Source: Rhipicephalus microplus | Lineage: Eukaryota; Arthropoda; Arachnida; Ixodida; Ixodidae | NCBI RefSeq assembly: GCF_043290135.1 | Contig: NC_134707.1 | Location: 69,245,906-69,309,905 of the forward strand | DNA length: 64,000 nucleotides | Direction: 5' to 3' | Shown: positions 11,818 to 21,372 of the stretch, piece by piece | Position numbering within the stretch: the stretch's first letter is position 1 | How the letters are laid out: every line of letters starts with the position of its first letter | The notes under the pieces: generated by a model | Seen by the model: the letters and a program-made list of their open reading frames with translations, nothing else | Database searches by the model: none | What the model was told of the DNA's origin: nothing | Program-made: the position numbers and the translations under genes

Positions 11818-13174
11818 TCATGCTGCAGCTGATTTTCTGGTGCGTTGTTTAGTCAAGGAGATGTTCTCAAAGCGAATATGCCACAACAGGTGAATCCTTG
11901 CAAAGAGGTGCACAAAGGCTTTCTTGCATTCTTCAGAGCAGAATTTTTGCCTTCCCATACAACTGTGCAAAATGGCTGACAAAACTCCACTCACATTAAG
12001 CAGGTGTGCCACAACACCGATATATTCCAAAAAGCACGCTTCCAAGGCCTTAATATCCTAAAATCAATCGTCAGAAGGCATTGTTACATTGCCAAATAAA
12101 TCTGAGGAGATGTTGCTTGCCTTAAACATAGCAAAATACCGGTGTGATGCACAAAGATGGCGGTCGGCATTCTTCAAAAGGGTGTTGCACACACAGTGTG
12201 GAGGCCTGTGCAACAAAAAATGCCGTACGAAATATCCCCCAACATAGTAGAGAACGTTATCCTCTAATATATCATGGCTAACGGGCTGTTTGTTCCTCAT
12301 CAGGAAGCATATCGACTGTTGGTGCTGCATCACAAGTAGAAGAAAGCGAATGAGGTGGCTCTGACATTTGTGCCAACACAGTGCTGCGATCCTGTTCACA
12401 GTTTCCTTCTGAAAAAAGGGCAACCAGTTTGCCAACAGAAATGTGTTTCAGACCTGATGTGAACTGAAGCACATTTGGGCTGTCATTGCAGCCATGCTTT
12501 AACCTAAGAAGCCCGAAAAGGTTCTCCAGGGGGTCCTGCTGTAGCCAGCGAGTCAAGAGAACACGAAAATCAAAATCTTGGAAGAGATCGTCCCAGAGGG
12601 GAAGGATAGCCTTTAAGGTGACCTTCCATGCCTCAACTGTGTGTGGTTGCCGAGGCGCGTCAAATTTCCATCTTTCAATCGACGACAGGCACTCCCGCAA
12701 AAAGGCTAGGTGTTCAGACCCTTCCGAAATTGCATAACGTAACTTGTCACTAGCTTTTTTTACAGAAGAGCTATTCAGACAGTCGAATAAATTATCTATC
12801 TTCTCGAGAAAATCAGCTGTTAGTTTGGCGGATGCCGGCAACACGCCAAGAGCAATGAATACATCAATGGCCACTGAGACTGATTCGCTCATCACCTGGC
12901 TGGCATATTTAACTTTCATGTTATTGAAAGGCTTCCGGTAAATGTGGTTTTGGTTAGTTTTTTCGCCAATTTGAGTTTGAGAGGATGCGAGCTTTCGTAT
13001 AGTTGCAAATTGAAAGACCAATCCACGATTTCTTGCTCGATATGGAGCTTGTGAAGTGCGCAGAGATTATTCCTTGTGCATTTAAGTAAGTGTGGTGTGT
13101 CATATAGGAAATAAATCTTGCAGCCTTCAAGCACAAAAAACGGCTCTTCAGGCGTCACACCTAGCTTACTTGCC
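11818..13174 (-). pseudogene. THAP9/P-element-type transposase, C-terminal half, copy 1
   Basis: This is the duplicated, 5'-truncated transposase piece. It runs from LG.TPEEPFF through DTPHLLKCTRNNL, the MKVKYASQVMS helix, LTRWLQQDPLENLFGLLR and YYVGGYFVR to the C-terminus. Lesions are a missing base in an A run at 12948-12951 (shared with copy 2), a 4 bp insertion near 12290 (tgtt duplicated, private to this copy), a TGA at 12064-12066 and a TAG at 12058-12060. The N-terminal half, the catalytic region upstream of TPEEPFF and the THAP domain are absent because the duplication starts inside the exon. It cannot encode a transposase. Confidence 0.9.
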
Positions 13175-13180
13175 TAGCTT

Positions 13181-16100
13181 ACGCCCCTGACAATACCCCA
13201 AACGGCCACTAACGATACGCCAAACACTGACCTCATCTGCAGCGTCCACCAATATTGCTGAAAATTCAGTGTTCATACTTCGGCGATTGCCAAATAAAAG
13301 ACAAATATTGCGCATAGCAGAGGCAGCATAACAACACGACAATATTCTCTGTGTTTTTTACTATCAGAGGCATACATAAGTAATTACAAGAACCGTAGCG
13401 TTTATCACGCTGCGCTAACAATGCAGTGCTTGCACGAAAAGGCAAGTGTTTCCAACGCTTTGCTAAGACGCCACGGTGGTAGCACCTACACGTCGCCTTG
13501 CGTTCTACACCTTATCGCCTCCGAGACGGGCGCACACGCAACGCACTTTGTTTTCGAAAATGACTGCCAAATAGCGCTCATGATTACCCTTTGACATGAC
13601 TTGATGCGCTCGTTTGCTCCGCGCTAACGCAGCGCCTGCAGAATACAACTCACCAATTTTCTTGCGCAGAACATCACGTACACGTTTTGTTCACTATCTC
13701 CGGACGCAAGACGATTGTATTTCGACGACATTCGCAGTGTACCATGCACATACGGGGTCCATTTTTTTAAAGTTTGCAACGAAAAGACGTCGCAAGAAAA
13801 AAAAGAAACGGAAATGCATTTAGAAGTGTAGGCACCTGTTCGTTGCCTGTTTCATAGCCAGCTTTGTCTGTTTTCACCCCTTAGTAGTTACGCTGTGCAG
13901 TATGTATGGTTATGACCTAGTAGCTCAAATCAAAGCTGAGGTATATGATATTTTGTAAGTGCCACTTACGATTAGAAGAAAGTCTATCTACGCAAGTTCC
14001 AAAATAAGTGGAAAACGCGTCACGCAGTAATTCATTTTAGATATGAGGCACACTCGTGGTACAATAGCGCCATCATCAGCATCACCGTTTTCTTGACCAC
14101 CACCCCGCGTCTCTCGCACAGCCAGGGGAGTGAAACTTCCTATACCCTCCATGGAACGCGATATTCGCTCGCAGCGCCGGACAAACGCCTGGTGTTTGGG
14201 GGCGGTACGAAAACATGGCGGCGCATTGCAGACATGCACTGGGGGACGCCACCTTGATGAGGACTGAGGATCTTAGTGGCGAGGGGGGTATTTAGCGCCA
14301 AATTCAATTGGGATGCACCAGCAAGCCAAATTGAGCGAGTGGAAGGTATTCAGATGGCGAGCACGCGACCTTCTTCCTGTTGCGGCCCGCCACATGATGA
14401 AAACGGCCATCATTGCGTTCTGATTGATGGTCTGCCCATCCACCTATTTGTGCACTACTTATTCTAAGTAAGACATTGTTTTTCTTTACGTGTACACATA
14501 AACTAGACAAGAATAAAGAGCAGAGTTTGTTTGAATGTTTTATTGCCTAAACGTACGATTTATGCAGTACAAATACAACTTGAATGTTTTACGTTTTTGG
14601 TCGCATACAAAAGTGGACCGCACATGCCAGCATGCTAATAACCTAGTATCAATTCAGTGCACATTGCCGCACATACGTATATACAAAGACAAAAGAAAAA
14701 CAGTAATAACTATACACAAGTTCACAGCACGTATCTCGATATAAAATCATCCCATGAGTGGGACAAGATAATACGGCACACCGCACACTTAGGATGGAAG
14801 GGGAAATGATACAAAAACCATAAGGTACCGGAGTTAGACATTGCTACAATTTCTATTCAGCATCAGGTTTCTTTATAAAAGCTTAAGCAAAAATTTACAA
14901 AATACTGAAGCCACTATAGAGTGTTCTCATAAAATCACACGAAGGGTTTATGCTTTCTTCAGCGTAACATACCTATATTGCTTAATGAAAAAAAACAAAA
15001 ACAAAATACAAGCAGATAAATAGTACACACACATGTTCACTCCAGAGGCAGAAAATGGTGACCTCAGCTATAGAAGTAGCGGTGACTCAAAAATATGGAA
15101 GTAGCGCCTACTTTTGCGCATATGTGTGTCTTTTTGTCGTCCGTGTTTTCTGAGCGCTCAGTTTTTCAAGACCTCAAATAGGCAAACAGAATCCGAAAAG
15201 TTACAAAAACTTCCGCATTTTTCATGCTGCAGCTGATTTTCTGGTGCGTTGTTTAGTCAAGGAGATGTTCACGAAGCGAATATGCCACAACAGGTGAATC
15301 CTTGCAAAGAGGTGCACAAAGGCTTTCTTGCATTCTTCAGAGCAGAATTTTCGCCTTCCCATACAACTGTGCAAAATGGCTGACAAAACTCCACTCACAT
15401 TAAGCAGGTGTGCCACAACACCGATATATTCCAAAAAGCACGCTTCCATGGCCTTAATATCCTGAAATCAATCGTCAAAAGGCATTGTTACATTGCCAAA
15501 TAAATCTGAGGAGATGTTGCTTGCCTTAAACATATCAAAATACCGGTGTGATGCACAAAGATGGCGGTCGGCATTCTTCAAAAGGGTGTTGCACACACAG
15601 TGTGGAGGCCTGTGCAACAAAAATTGCCGTACGAGATATCCCCCAACATAGTAGAGAACGTTATCCTCTACTATATCATGGCTAACGGGCTGTTCCTCAT
15701 CAGGAAGCATATCGACTGTTGGTGCTGCATCACAAGTAGAAGGAAGCGAATGAGGTGGCTCTGACATTTGTGCCAACACAGTGCTGCGATCCTGTTCACA
15801 GTTTCCTTCTGAAAATAGGGCAACCAGTTTGCCAACAGAAATGTGTTTCAGACCTGATGTGAACTGAAGCACATTTGGGCTGTCATTGCATCCTTGCTTT
15901 AACCTAAGAAGCCCGAAAAGGTTCTCCAGGGGGTCCTGCTGTAGCCAGCGAGTCAAGAGAACACGAAAATCAAAATCTTGGAAGAGATCGTCCCAGAGGA
16001 GAAGGATAGCCTTTAAGGTGACCTTCCATGCCTCAACTGTGTGTGGTTGCTGAGGCGCGTCAAATTTCCATCTTTCAATCGACGACAGGCACTCACGCAA

Positions 16101-16574
16101 AAAGGCTAGGTGTTCAGACCCTTCCGAAATTGCATAACGTAACTTGTCACTAGCTTTTTTTACAGAAGACCTATTCAGACAGTCGAATAAATTATCTATC
16201 TTCTCGAGAAAATCAGCTGTTAGTTTGGCGGATGCCGGCAACACGCCAAGAGCAATGAATACATCAATGGCCACTGAGACCGATTCGCTCATCACCTGGC
16301 TGGCATATTTAACTTTCATGTTATTGAAAGGCTTCCGGTAAATGTGGTTTTGATTAGTTTCTTCGCCAATTTGAGTTTGAGAGGATGCGAGCTTTCGTAT
16401 AGTTGCAAATTGAAAGACCAATCCACGATTTCTTGCCCGATATGGAGCTTGTGAAGTGCGCAGAGATTATTCCTTGTGCATTTAAGTAAATGTGGTGTGT
16501 CATATTGGAAATAAATCTTGCGGCCTTCAAGCACAAAAAACGGCTCTTCAGGCGTTACACCTAGCTTACTTGCC
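13181..16574. repeat. tandem duplication, copy 2
   Basis: This copy lies head to tail with copy 1. It continues without a break into the upstream part of the transposase exon beyond 16574, so it sits in the parental locus and copy 1 is the derived, truncated one. By eye there are a few differences per hundred bases, which points to a fairly recent event. Confidence 0.95.
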
Positions 16575-17331
16575 AAAGTGATGTTGCTGCCCCCCTGGTG
16601 GCAGATGAGCGCCTTCACAAGCAACCGGGCTCCCTGCAGCTGCTTGATTATTGTTATGATCAGATGATGAAGAGTATCTGCGGGCGTTTTGGTCCTTGAT
16701 ACTGTGTAAGCAACAGGCTGAATCCACGTTTTTGAAATGCCTGCCACAAGTATCAGGAGCGCTGAATTTGCCACGGCTGGTGTTCTTTGCCTACCGTCAT
16801 TGGAGAATCCCATCACAATGTCATGCTTTGCATCATACTGCAGATGTTCCTTCAAGGACATTTCATCGAATATTAATGTGCACGCACGATCTGTTAAATG
16901 CCAATTTTGGGTAGCTTCTTCGAGGGCTGCAATAGCGGTTGGAATAACTCCGGGAGTCATCGGAATATTTGATAACCACTGCTTTAGCGACCTTACAGTT
17001 GGCATGTCAAGCAGTCTTGACAGATGTCTGTACGCTTTCGGACCATGAAAGTATAAGTTTAAAGCAAACTGGCGGTGCTCCGGCGACCACCTCCGTCCTC
17101 TACGTTTCCCGCCATTAATTTTAACTTGTCTCAAGCAATCTAAAGAATGTCTTGCGGACGTAGGGCCTGATAGCATTCAACGCCTCGGACTGAGAAAACT
17201 TTTTAACCTTTCTCTTGCCAATTCTTGACAGTGCCTTCCGAAGCCTTGAATTTATCTTCTCCAGGTTCTTCATTTTTCTGGCTGTCCGGGGCGAGACCTA
17301 GAAGGCTTGTGTTGTCGACCTGCTGGATTAC
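15222..17331 (-). pseudogene. THAP transposase exon 4 (coiled coil and catalytic domain)
   Basis: After the acceptor ctaaatctttcag the exon gives CNPAGRQHKPSR, a leucine-rich coil (MKNLEKINSRLRKALSR) read in a shifted frame, then GRRWSPEHRQFALNLYFHG, LIFDEMSLK (first catalytic Asp), AYTVSRTKTP and ICHQGGSN, where relatives have CDQG (CAC for GAC at 16598-16600). DTPHLLKCTRNNL, LTRWLQQDPLENLFGLLR and YYVGGYLVR follow to a stop at 15222. The frame is lost at 17273-17277 and regained near 17127. It shifts again at 16348-16351, and a TGA lies at 15468. The order and spacing match P-element-type transposases. Confidence 0.85.
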
Positions 17332-17704
17332 AACCTGAAAGATTTAGAAAAAAAAGCTCATTTATACTGTGTTTTTGTGAATAGTGACCATGATCTTTAA
17401 ACCTAGTAAAAGTTCTAGCGGCTTTTAGAATTGAAGTGATTACTTCCATGAGTAATCAGTTGGTCATATTTAGTTCTCGATCCTTCACTTATTCAAACTT
17501 GGGGCATTGGGAACAGGCCTCTGATAAGCACACTGCTGGGCATTCAGCCTACTAATGGCATGTATAAGCATCGTGGGTGACATGAAGCGTCAACTAATCT
17601 TTCCTGATCATTAGCATACTCCTTGTTAACAAACATTATTGGTTATACGTTTAAAATGGTATGTTTAGAAAAAAAACACCAAATTCATAGTCTTCTTTAA
17701 AAAA

Positions 17705-17717
17705 CACTAATTCCTCT

Positions 17718-17781
<64 letters not shown>

Positions 17782-18024
17782 TCTGGGGTTTAACGTTCCA
17801 AAACCACAATATGATTATGAGGGACACCGTAGTGGAGGGCTCCGGAAATTTCTACCACCTGGGGTTCTTTAACGTGCACCTAAATCTAAGCACACGGGCC
17901 TCAAACATTTTCGCCTCCATCGAAAATGCAGCCGCTGCGGCCGAGAATCGATCCCGCGACCTGCGGGTCAGCAGTCGAGCGCCATAACTACTAGACCACC
18001 GCGGCGGGGCACTAATTCCTCTTA
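17705..18024 (-). mobile_element. full-length young SINE with 15 bp target-site duplication
   Basis: A full Ruka-like SINE (17780-18009, read on minus) has intact A and B boxes and an (ATA/TTA)n 3' tail at 17720-17779. It is flanked by perfect direct repeats of cactaattcctctta at 17705-17719 and 18010-18024. That is the signature of target-primed retroposition. It lies in intron 3 of the THAP transposase gene. Confidence 0.95.
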
Positions 18025-18253
18025 GGAGGCAACAAACAAGCAAGAAAGGGATCGGACAAGCACTCGTCTCGTCCTACCTTTCGGTATACATCGCTCTGGT
18101 TCTCGTCCGCTAGCAATGAACTAGCTGGCCCAGCTGACACTCTAGTACACTTTAGGATCTGTTAAATGGTACGTGACAATAAAATATACCTGCAGGGCAT
18201 TAATCTATCTGGAATAGTTTTAAAGAGCTTAAAGAGCAATACAATTTGCGTAC

Positions 18254-18331
18254 ATGAGGGCTCAGTCTGTTGAACTTCTTCATCGGCGCTGTGAGCGGGC
18301 ATTGCAGTGGTATTCGTGGGCTGAGGAGAGC
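18254..18331 (-). other. THAP transposase exon 3 (linker)
   Basis: A 78 bp exon after ttctcttcacag encodes a polar linker (SPQPTNTTAMPAHSADEE, then VQQTEPSC) and ends CTCAT/gtacgc. It carries two bases in and one base out, so its phase fits both neighbours. Linkers of this kind separate the THAP domain from the coiled coil in the family. The sequence itself is not diagnostic, so the call rests on phase and position. Confidence 0.5.
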
Positions 18332-19289
18332 CTGTGAAGAGAAATTGGCGGAGCACAGATTTCAGCGTGACATACATACAGCTGGTATTAGGCGTCACAT
18401 TAAATATTTGCAATTACAATCACTCAGGGCATTTTCTTACTCATAATTGGTCTCCTCGCGTAATATGTCTCAGTACGAGTAATAAAAAAGTGTAAACACA
18501 CAAAAAGAGAACGCTACGTGTCACTTACTTAATATATGGGTGTCCCAACTATTCTAAACCAATATTTTAAAAATCCTAATGCGATGTGCCTAGAACAGGT
18601 TAGCATCGTGGTGCCCGTGATGACCTAGCGCGTAACCGAATTCTTGCCAATTACACTTATTTGGCCCATTGAAAATAAAAGTAATTTTGTAATAATAAAG
18701 CTAATAAGAATAAAGTACCTTTTGGATTCTTAATTTTAAAAGCGACTTTGAACTAGGGTGTCGTATAATATATATATATTTCTAAAAGGCCAGTTCTCTT
18801 GCTCCCACTGTCAGAGCTATCGGGCAATTGTTTTAACAGCGACACCAAGTTGGCCGCTACTCACTCGCCATGTGCGAAATAGCTGATAACGCGCCACATG
18901 GAGTACTCTCTCAAGTTATGAGGTCATTTTCGCCTTTTCCTGTAAAACGCTACGCCACGGGTAAAATAGCAGAGACAACTGAATCAGATTTGAGGAGGTT
19001 ACATGTACAGCGTTCTGAGTGAAACGTTTGCTCTAAATTTAACGATTGTGAAGCCGGCAAATTTTTTACTTAGCTAGTTATATCTACCAGCAAAATTATG
19101 CCGGCAAATCCATAGATGCTGTGTACACCATGCGTTGGTATTGTAGGTGTAATCTGCGCGAGAATCTTAAAAATACTGAGTCATGATAACTCGGACAGGT
19201 ACACATATTGAGTATTAAGACATTTCTGTAAATAGATGTAGAGGCATGAAAGTTTGTGCTGTTGTATGATCACTATACAGTATTCCCAC
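18332..19289. other. intron 2 of the THAP gene
   Basis: AT-rich, without repeats or frames of note apart from a short tatatatata near 18766. Bounded by gt on the exon 2 side and cag on the exon 3 side, read on minus. Confidence 0.45.
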
Positions 19290-19489
19290 CTGGACTTTCG
19301 ACGTGTGTCTGCCCATCGCCAAAGATGGAAACTGTTGGCACAGCACATCTTAGCAGCCTTGTCTGTCCAGGGTCTGCGTAGTCTCTGCTGGTGAAATGGG
19401 CAGAGCACAGGCGGTAGCTGCTGTAGATCTGACGAGATGGTAAATGAGCCAGGTCCTGCCGTCTCGCATACTGAAGCCAAGCGCGAGAT
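19290..19489 (-). other. THAP transposase exon 2 (THAP C-terminal half)
   Basis: A 200 bp exon follows the acceptor tttttccag. The frame gives SRAWLQYARRQD, then RLCSAHFTSRDY (the C-X2-H zinc pair) and CAVPTVSIF (the AVPTIF-like end of THAP domains). It finishes at CCAG/gtggga one base into a codon, matching the two bases that open the next exon. It is open throughout. Introns on either side are about 1.24 and 0.96 kb. Confidence 0.75.
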
Positions 19490-20732
19490 CTGGAAAAACA
19501 ATGTGTGCGTGTGTAGTATTTGGGTTAGAATGGATTTATTTCTGTTTTCAGGCGTAGATGGATAGCTTTGAGTGAAAACTGGCATTTTTATTCGAAGTAA
19601 GCGTTATTTCATACATTTCTCATCTTCCTTTCTTAATTTAATTTTTGTAACCAAGACGACTTGTGATAGCTATCCTGAAAGCAAACTTTAAAATAAAATC
19701 TGTCCTTATTATTAATAAACGCGGATACATGCTTCTAGTTGCGCGATAGTAATGTTTGGTGGAAACGACCCCAGATTTCCTCCTAATTCAAAATATATTT
19801 TTGCAGACAATAGCCATCATCCCACACCGAAATCTCTAAACAACTATTCGTACATATATACCCTCGCGCACTGCGTATTCCTCGGGTATTTCTCGCGCCC
19901 TGCTGCAAATATTTCACAAAAACCTTATAAAATCGGTAATAAATTAGTAGAACACGTAAGTTTACATTGTCCAATTATTTATGGGCTTTTAGCTGCAATT
20001 GCATTCTTGTAAATATATCGTAATTGTACTTAAGACTGAAACTGAAAACATGAAATTGAAGTATACATTATAAATTATTACTTTATAAATTTATTGCTAA
20101 ATTCCTTTGCAATATGCCGTGGATTTACGTGATGCCAAAATGAAAACACACAATTGAAACGCAATAATGTAATAACATTCGTCTAAACTCGCAAGTGTAA
20201 TAATTTATGTACTCAGTACTTAATTACCATAGTACCCTCCCTTATAGCCCAAAGAGTATGGGAATCGCCTTCCTCCAGCTATGGACATAAATAGGCTGAT
20301 CATATTCAAGAATAATAATAACGCATGCAACGAGAACAGACTGAACGCAGGAAATCTAAAGGTAATAAAAAGAGTACGGATAAGCTTGCACTGTTCTATT
20401 AGTTACTGTATATGCTGCTACAAATACATTTGTGACATGCCTTGCATTGCCTTGAGCCAAAGTCCAACATCGAAATGCAATGCACGATCGAAACGCATTA
20501 AATTGAAAACGCAAGTATAAACAATCGTGCGTAGCAAATGTATTCGCTGGAATAATTTCCAGAAGCTCTGCCGTGCATGTCATGTATAATTGAAGCCGAA
20601 AAGCAGACAATCAGAATGTAATGAATAAATCATGTACGTGTAGCTCATTAAATTACACAGCTACTGCAGCAACCGCATCCTGATATGCCGTACAAGCGTA
20701 GAAAGACAAAACGAGCAGCATGCAGATCGTAC
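19490..20732. other. intron 1 of the THAP gene
   Basis: About 1.24 kb of AT-rich sequence with gt...ag borders on the minus strand. The short frames inside are not supported by any motif. Confidence 0.45.
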
Positions 20733-20833
20733 CTTTTGTCCGCCGGGATCCGAAAGAATTTTATGCCGGTGTGTCGTGAAGAATTCCGATACCACTCAGC
20801 GCAGCACGATTTGTGATGATGGCGAGAATCCAT
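20733..20833 (-). other. THAP transposase exon 1 (start codon and THAP N-terminus)
   Basis: ATG at 20833 lies in a good context (catccATGG). The 33 codons include SCCAEWYRNSSRHTG and IKFFRIPADK, the beginning of a THAP zinc finger (Cys, conserved F..P). The second zinc cysteine expected in CCxxxCRN is Tyr here (TAT for TGT). The exon ends AAAAG/gtacga, leaving two bases. The next exon supplies one base, so the join reads ADK-R-SRAW without a break. Confidence 0.7.
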
Positions 20834-21219
20834 GGATGCGTCTGTTTGGCTGAATCTTGCATGGCTTTCGCTAAAACAAACTTTACAGCGGTAAAAGCGG
20901 CCTTTGGGAAACCGCAGGCTGTAGCATACATGGGCGCGCGAAAAGAAATGCCCCTTTTTCGCCGTGAGAGATAGCAAGACTGCGCAGTTCCCGTTTTCCA
21001 CTTCGGGTGGCGCTCTTATTTTCGCAATCTCGAACTGCAACCTTTAGGTTCACTTGTGTAGTAAAAACTCCGGAGTGAATGAGTAACTTAGTAATAACTA
21101 TAAAATAGAACAAGAACGTTCATTTAGGTAGTACAGCCCCCAAACGTTAGGATCGCTGCGGTCATGGGACACAAAAACCGCGAAGTTTCACCCCCCTGGC
21201 ACAGCTGGGGCTAGCTCGA

Positions 21220-21372
21220 GCAGCGCGAGAACAGAACAAGCCTCCGCGCCCGGCATATCGGACGCTGGCAGCTGCCGCGGCTCCGATTTAAGCCTGCAAT
21301 GAAGTGGCGACATTGGCATGGCCCCATTGGCTGCCTTTGACGTCGTCTCACGTCTATACTCTCGCCCGCTAC
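21220..21372 (+). repeat. 5' LTR (partial) of a decayed LTR element
   Basis: The block from gcgagaacagaac through aatgaagtggcg to ctcgcccgctac resembles the end of the 3' LTR at 23832-24031 (gagaacagaatgag, aataaagtggcg, tagcctgctac). Directly after it comes agtggtgacccgg, the kind of sequence that follows the 5' LTR in this class of elements. The outer LTR boundary is eroded. It may start near 21130. Confidence 0.45.

Larger units (their letters stand above)
9778..13180. repeat. tandem duplication, copy 1 (3,403 bp unit)
   Basis: Positions 9778-13174 repeat at 13181-16574 at an offset of 3,400-3,404 bp, with only scattered substitutions and small indels. The unit holds the 3' flank and the C-terminal part of the transposase exon. 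At the junction the sequence ctagcttacttgcctagctt repeats 'ctagctta' 14 bp apart, which suggests a templated join. Copy 1 lacks the N-terminal transposase part present beyond copy 2. Frames shared by the two copies at 10210/13614 and 10872/14276 are shared through recent duplication and are not evidence of coding. Confidence 0.95.
15222..20833 (-). pseudogene. four-exon THAP-domain P-element/THAP9-type transposase gene, broken
   Basis: I assembled the gene from four minus-strand exons whose splice phases agree: 20833-20733, 19489-19290, 18331-18254 and 17331-15222. In this family a THAP zinc finger binds the element ends and an RNase H-like domain cuts and joins DNA in the nucleus. The first three exons are open. 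The fourth holds the catalytic part but has two compensating frameshifts (near 17275 and 17127), a third at 16348-16351, and a TGA at 15468-15470. Two key residues are altered: a THAP cysteine to Tyr and an expected catalytic Asp to His. It is either a recently dead transposon or a dead host-resident relative. I found no terminal inverted repeats, so mobility cannot be judged. Confidence 0.75.
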
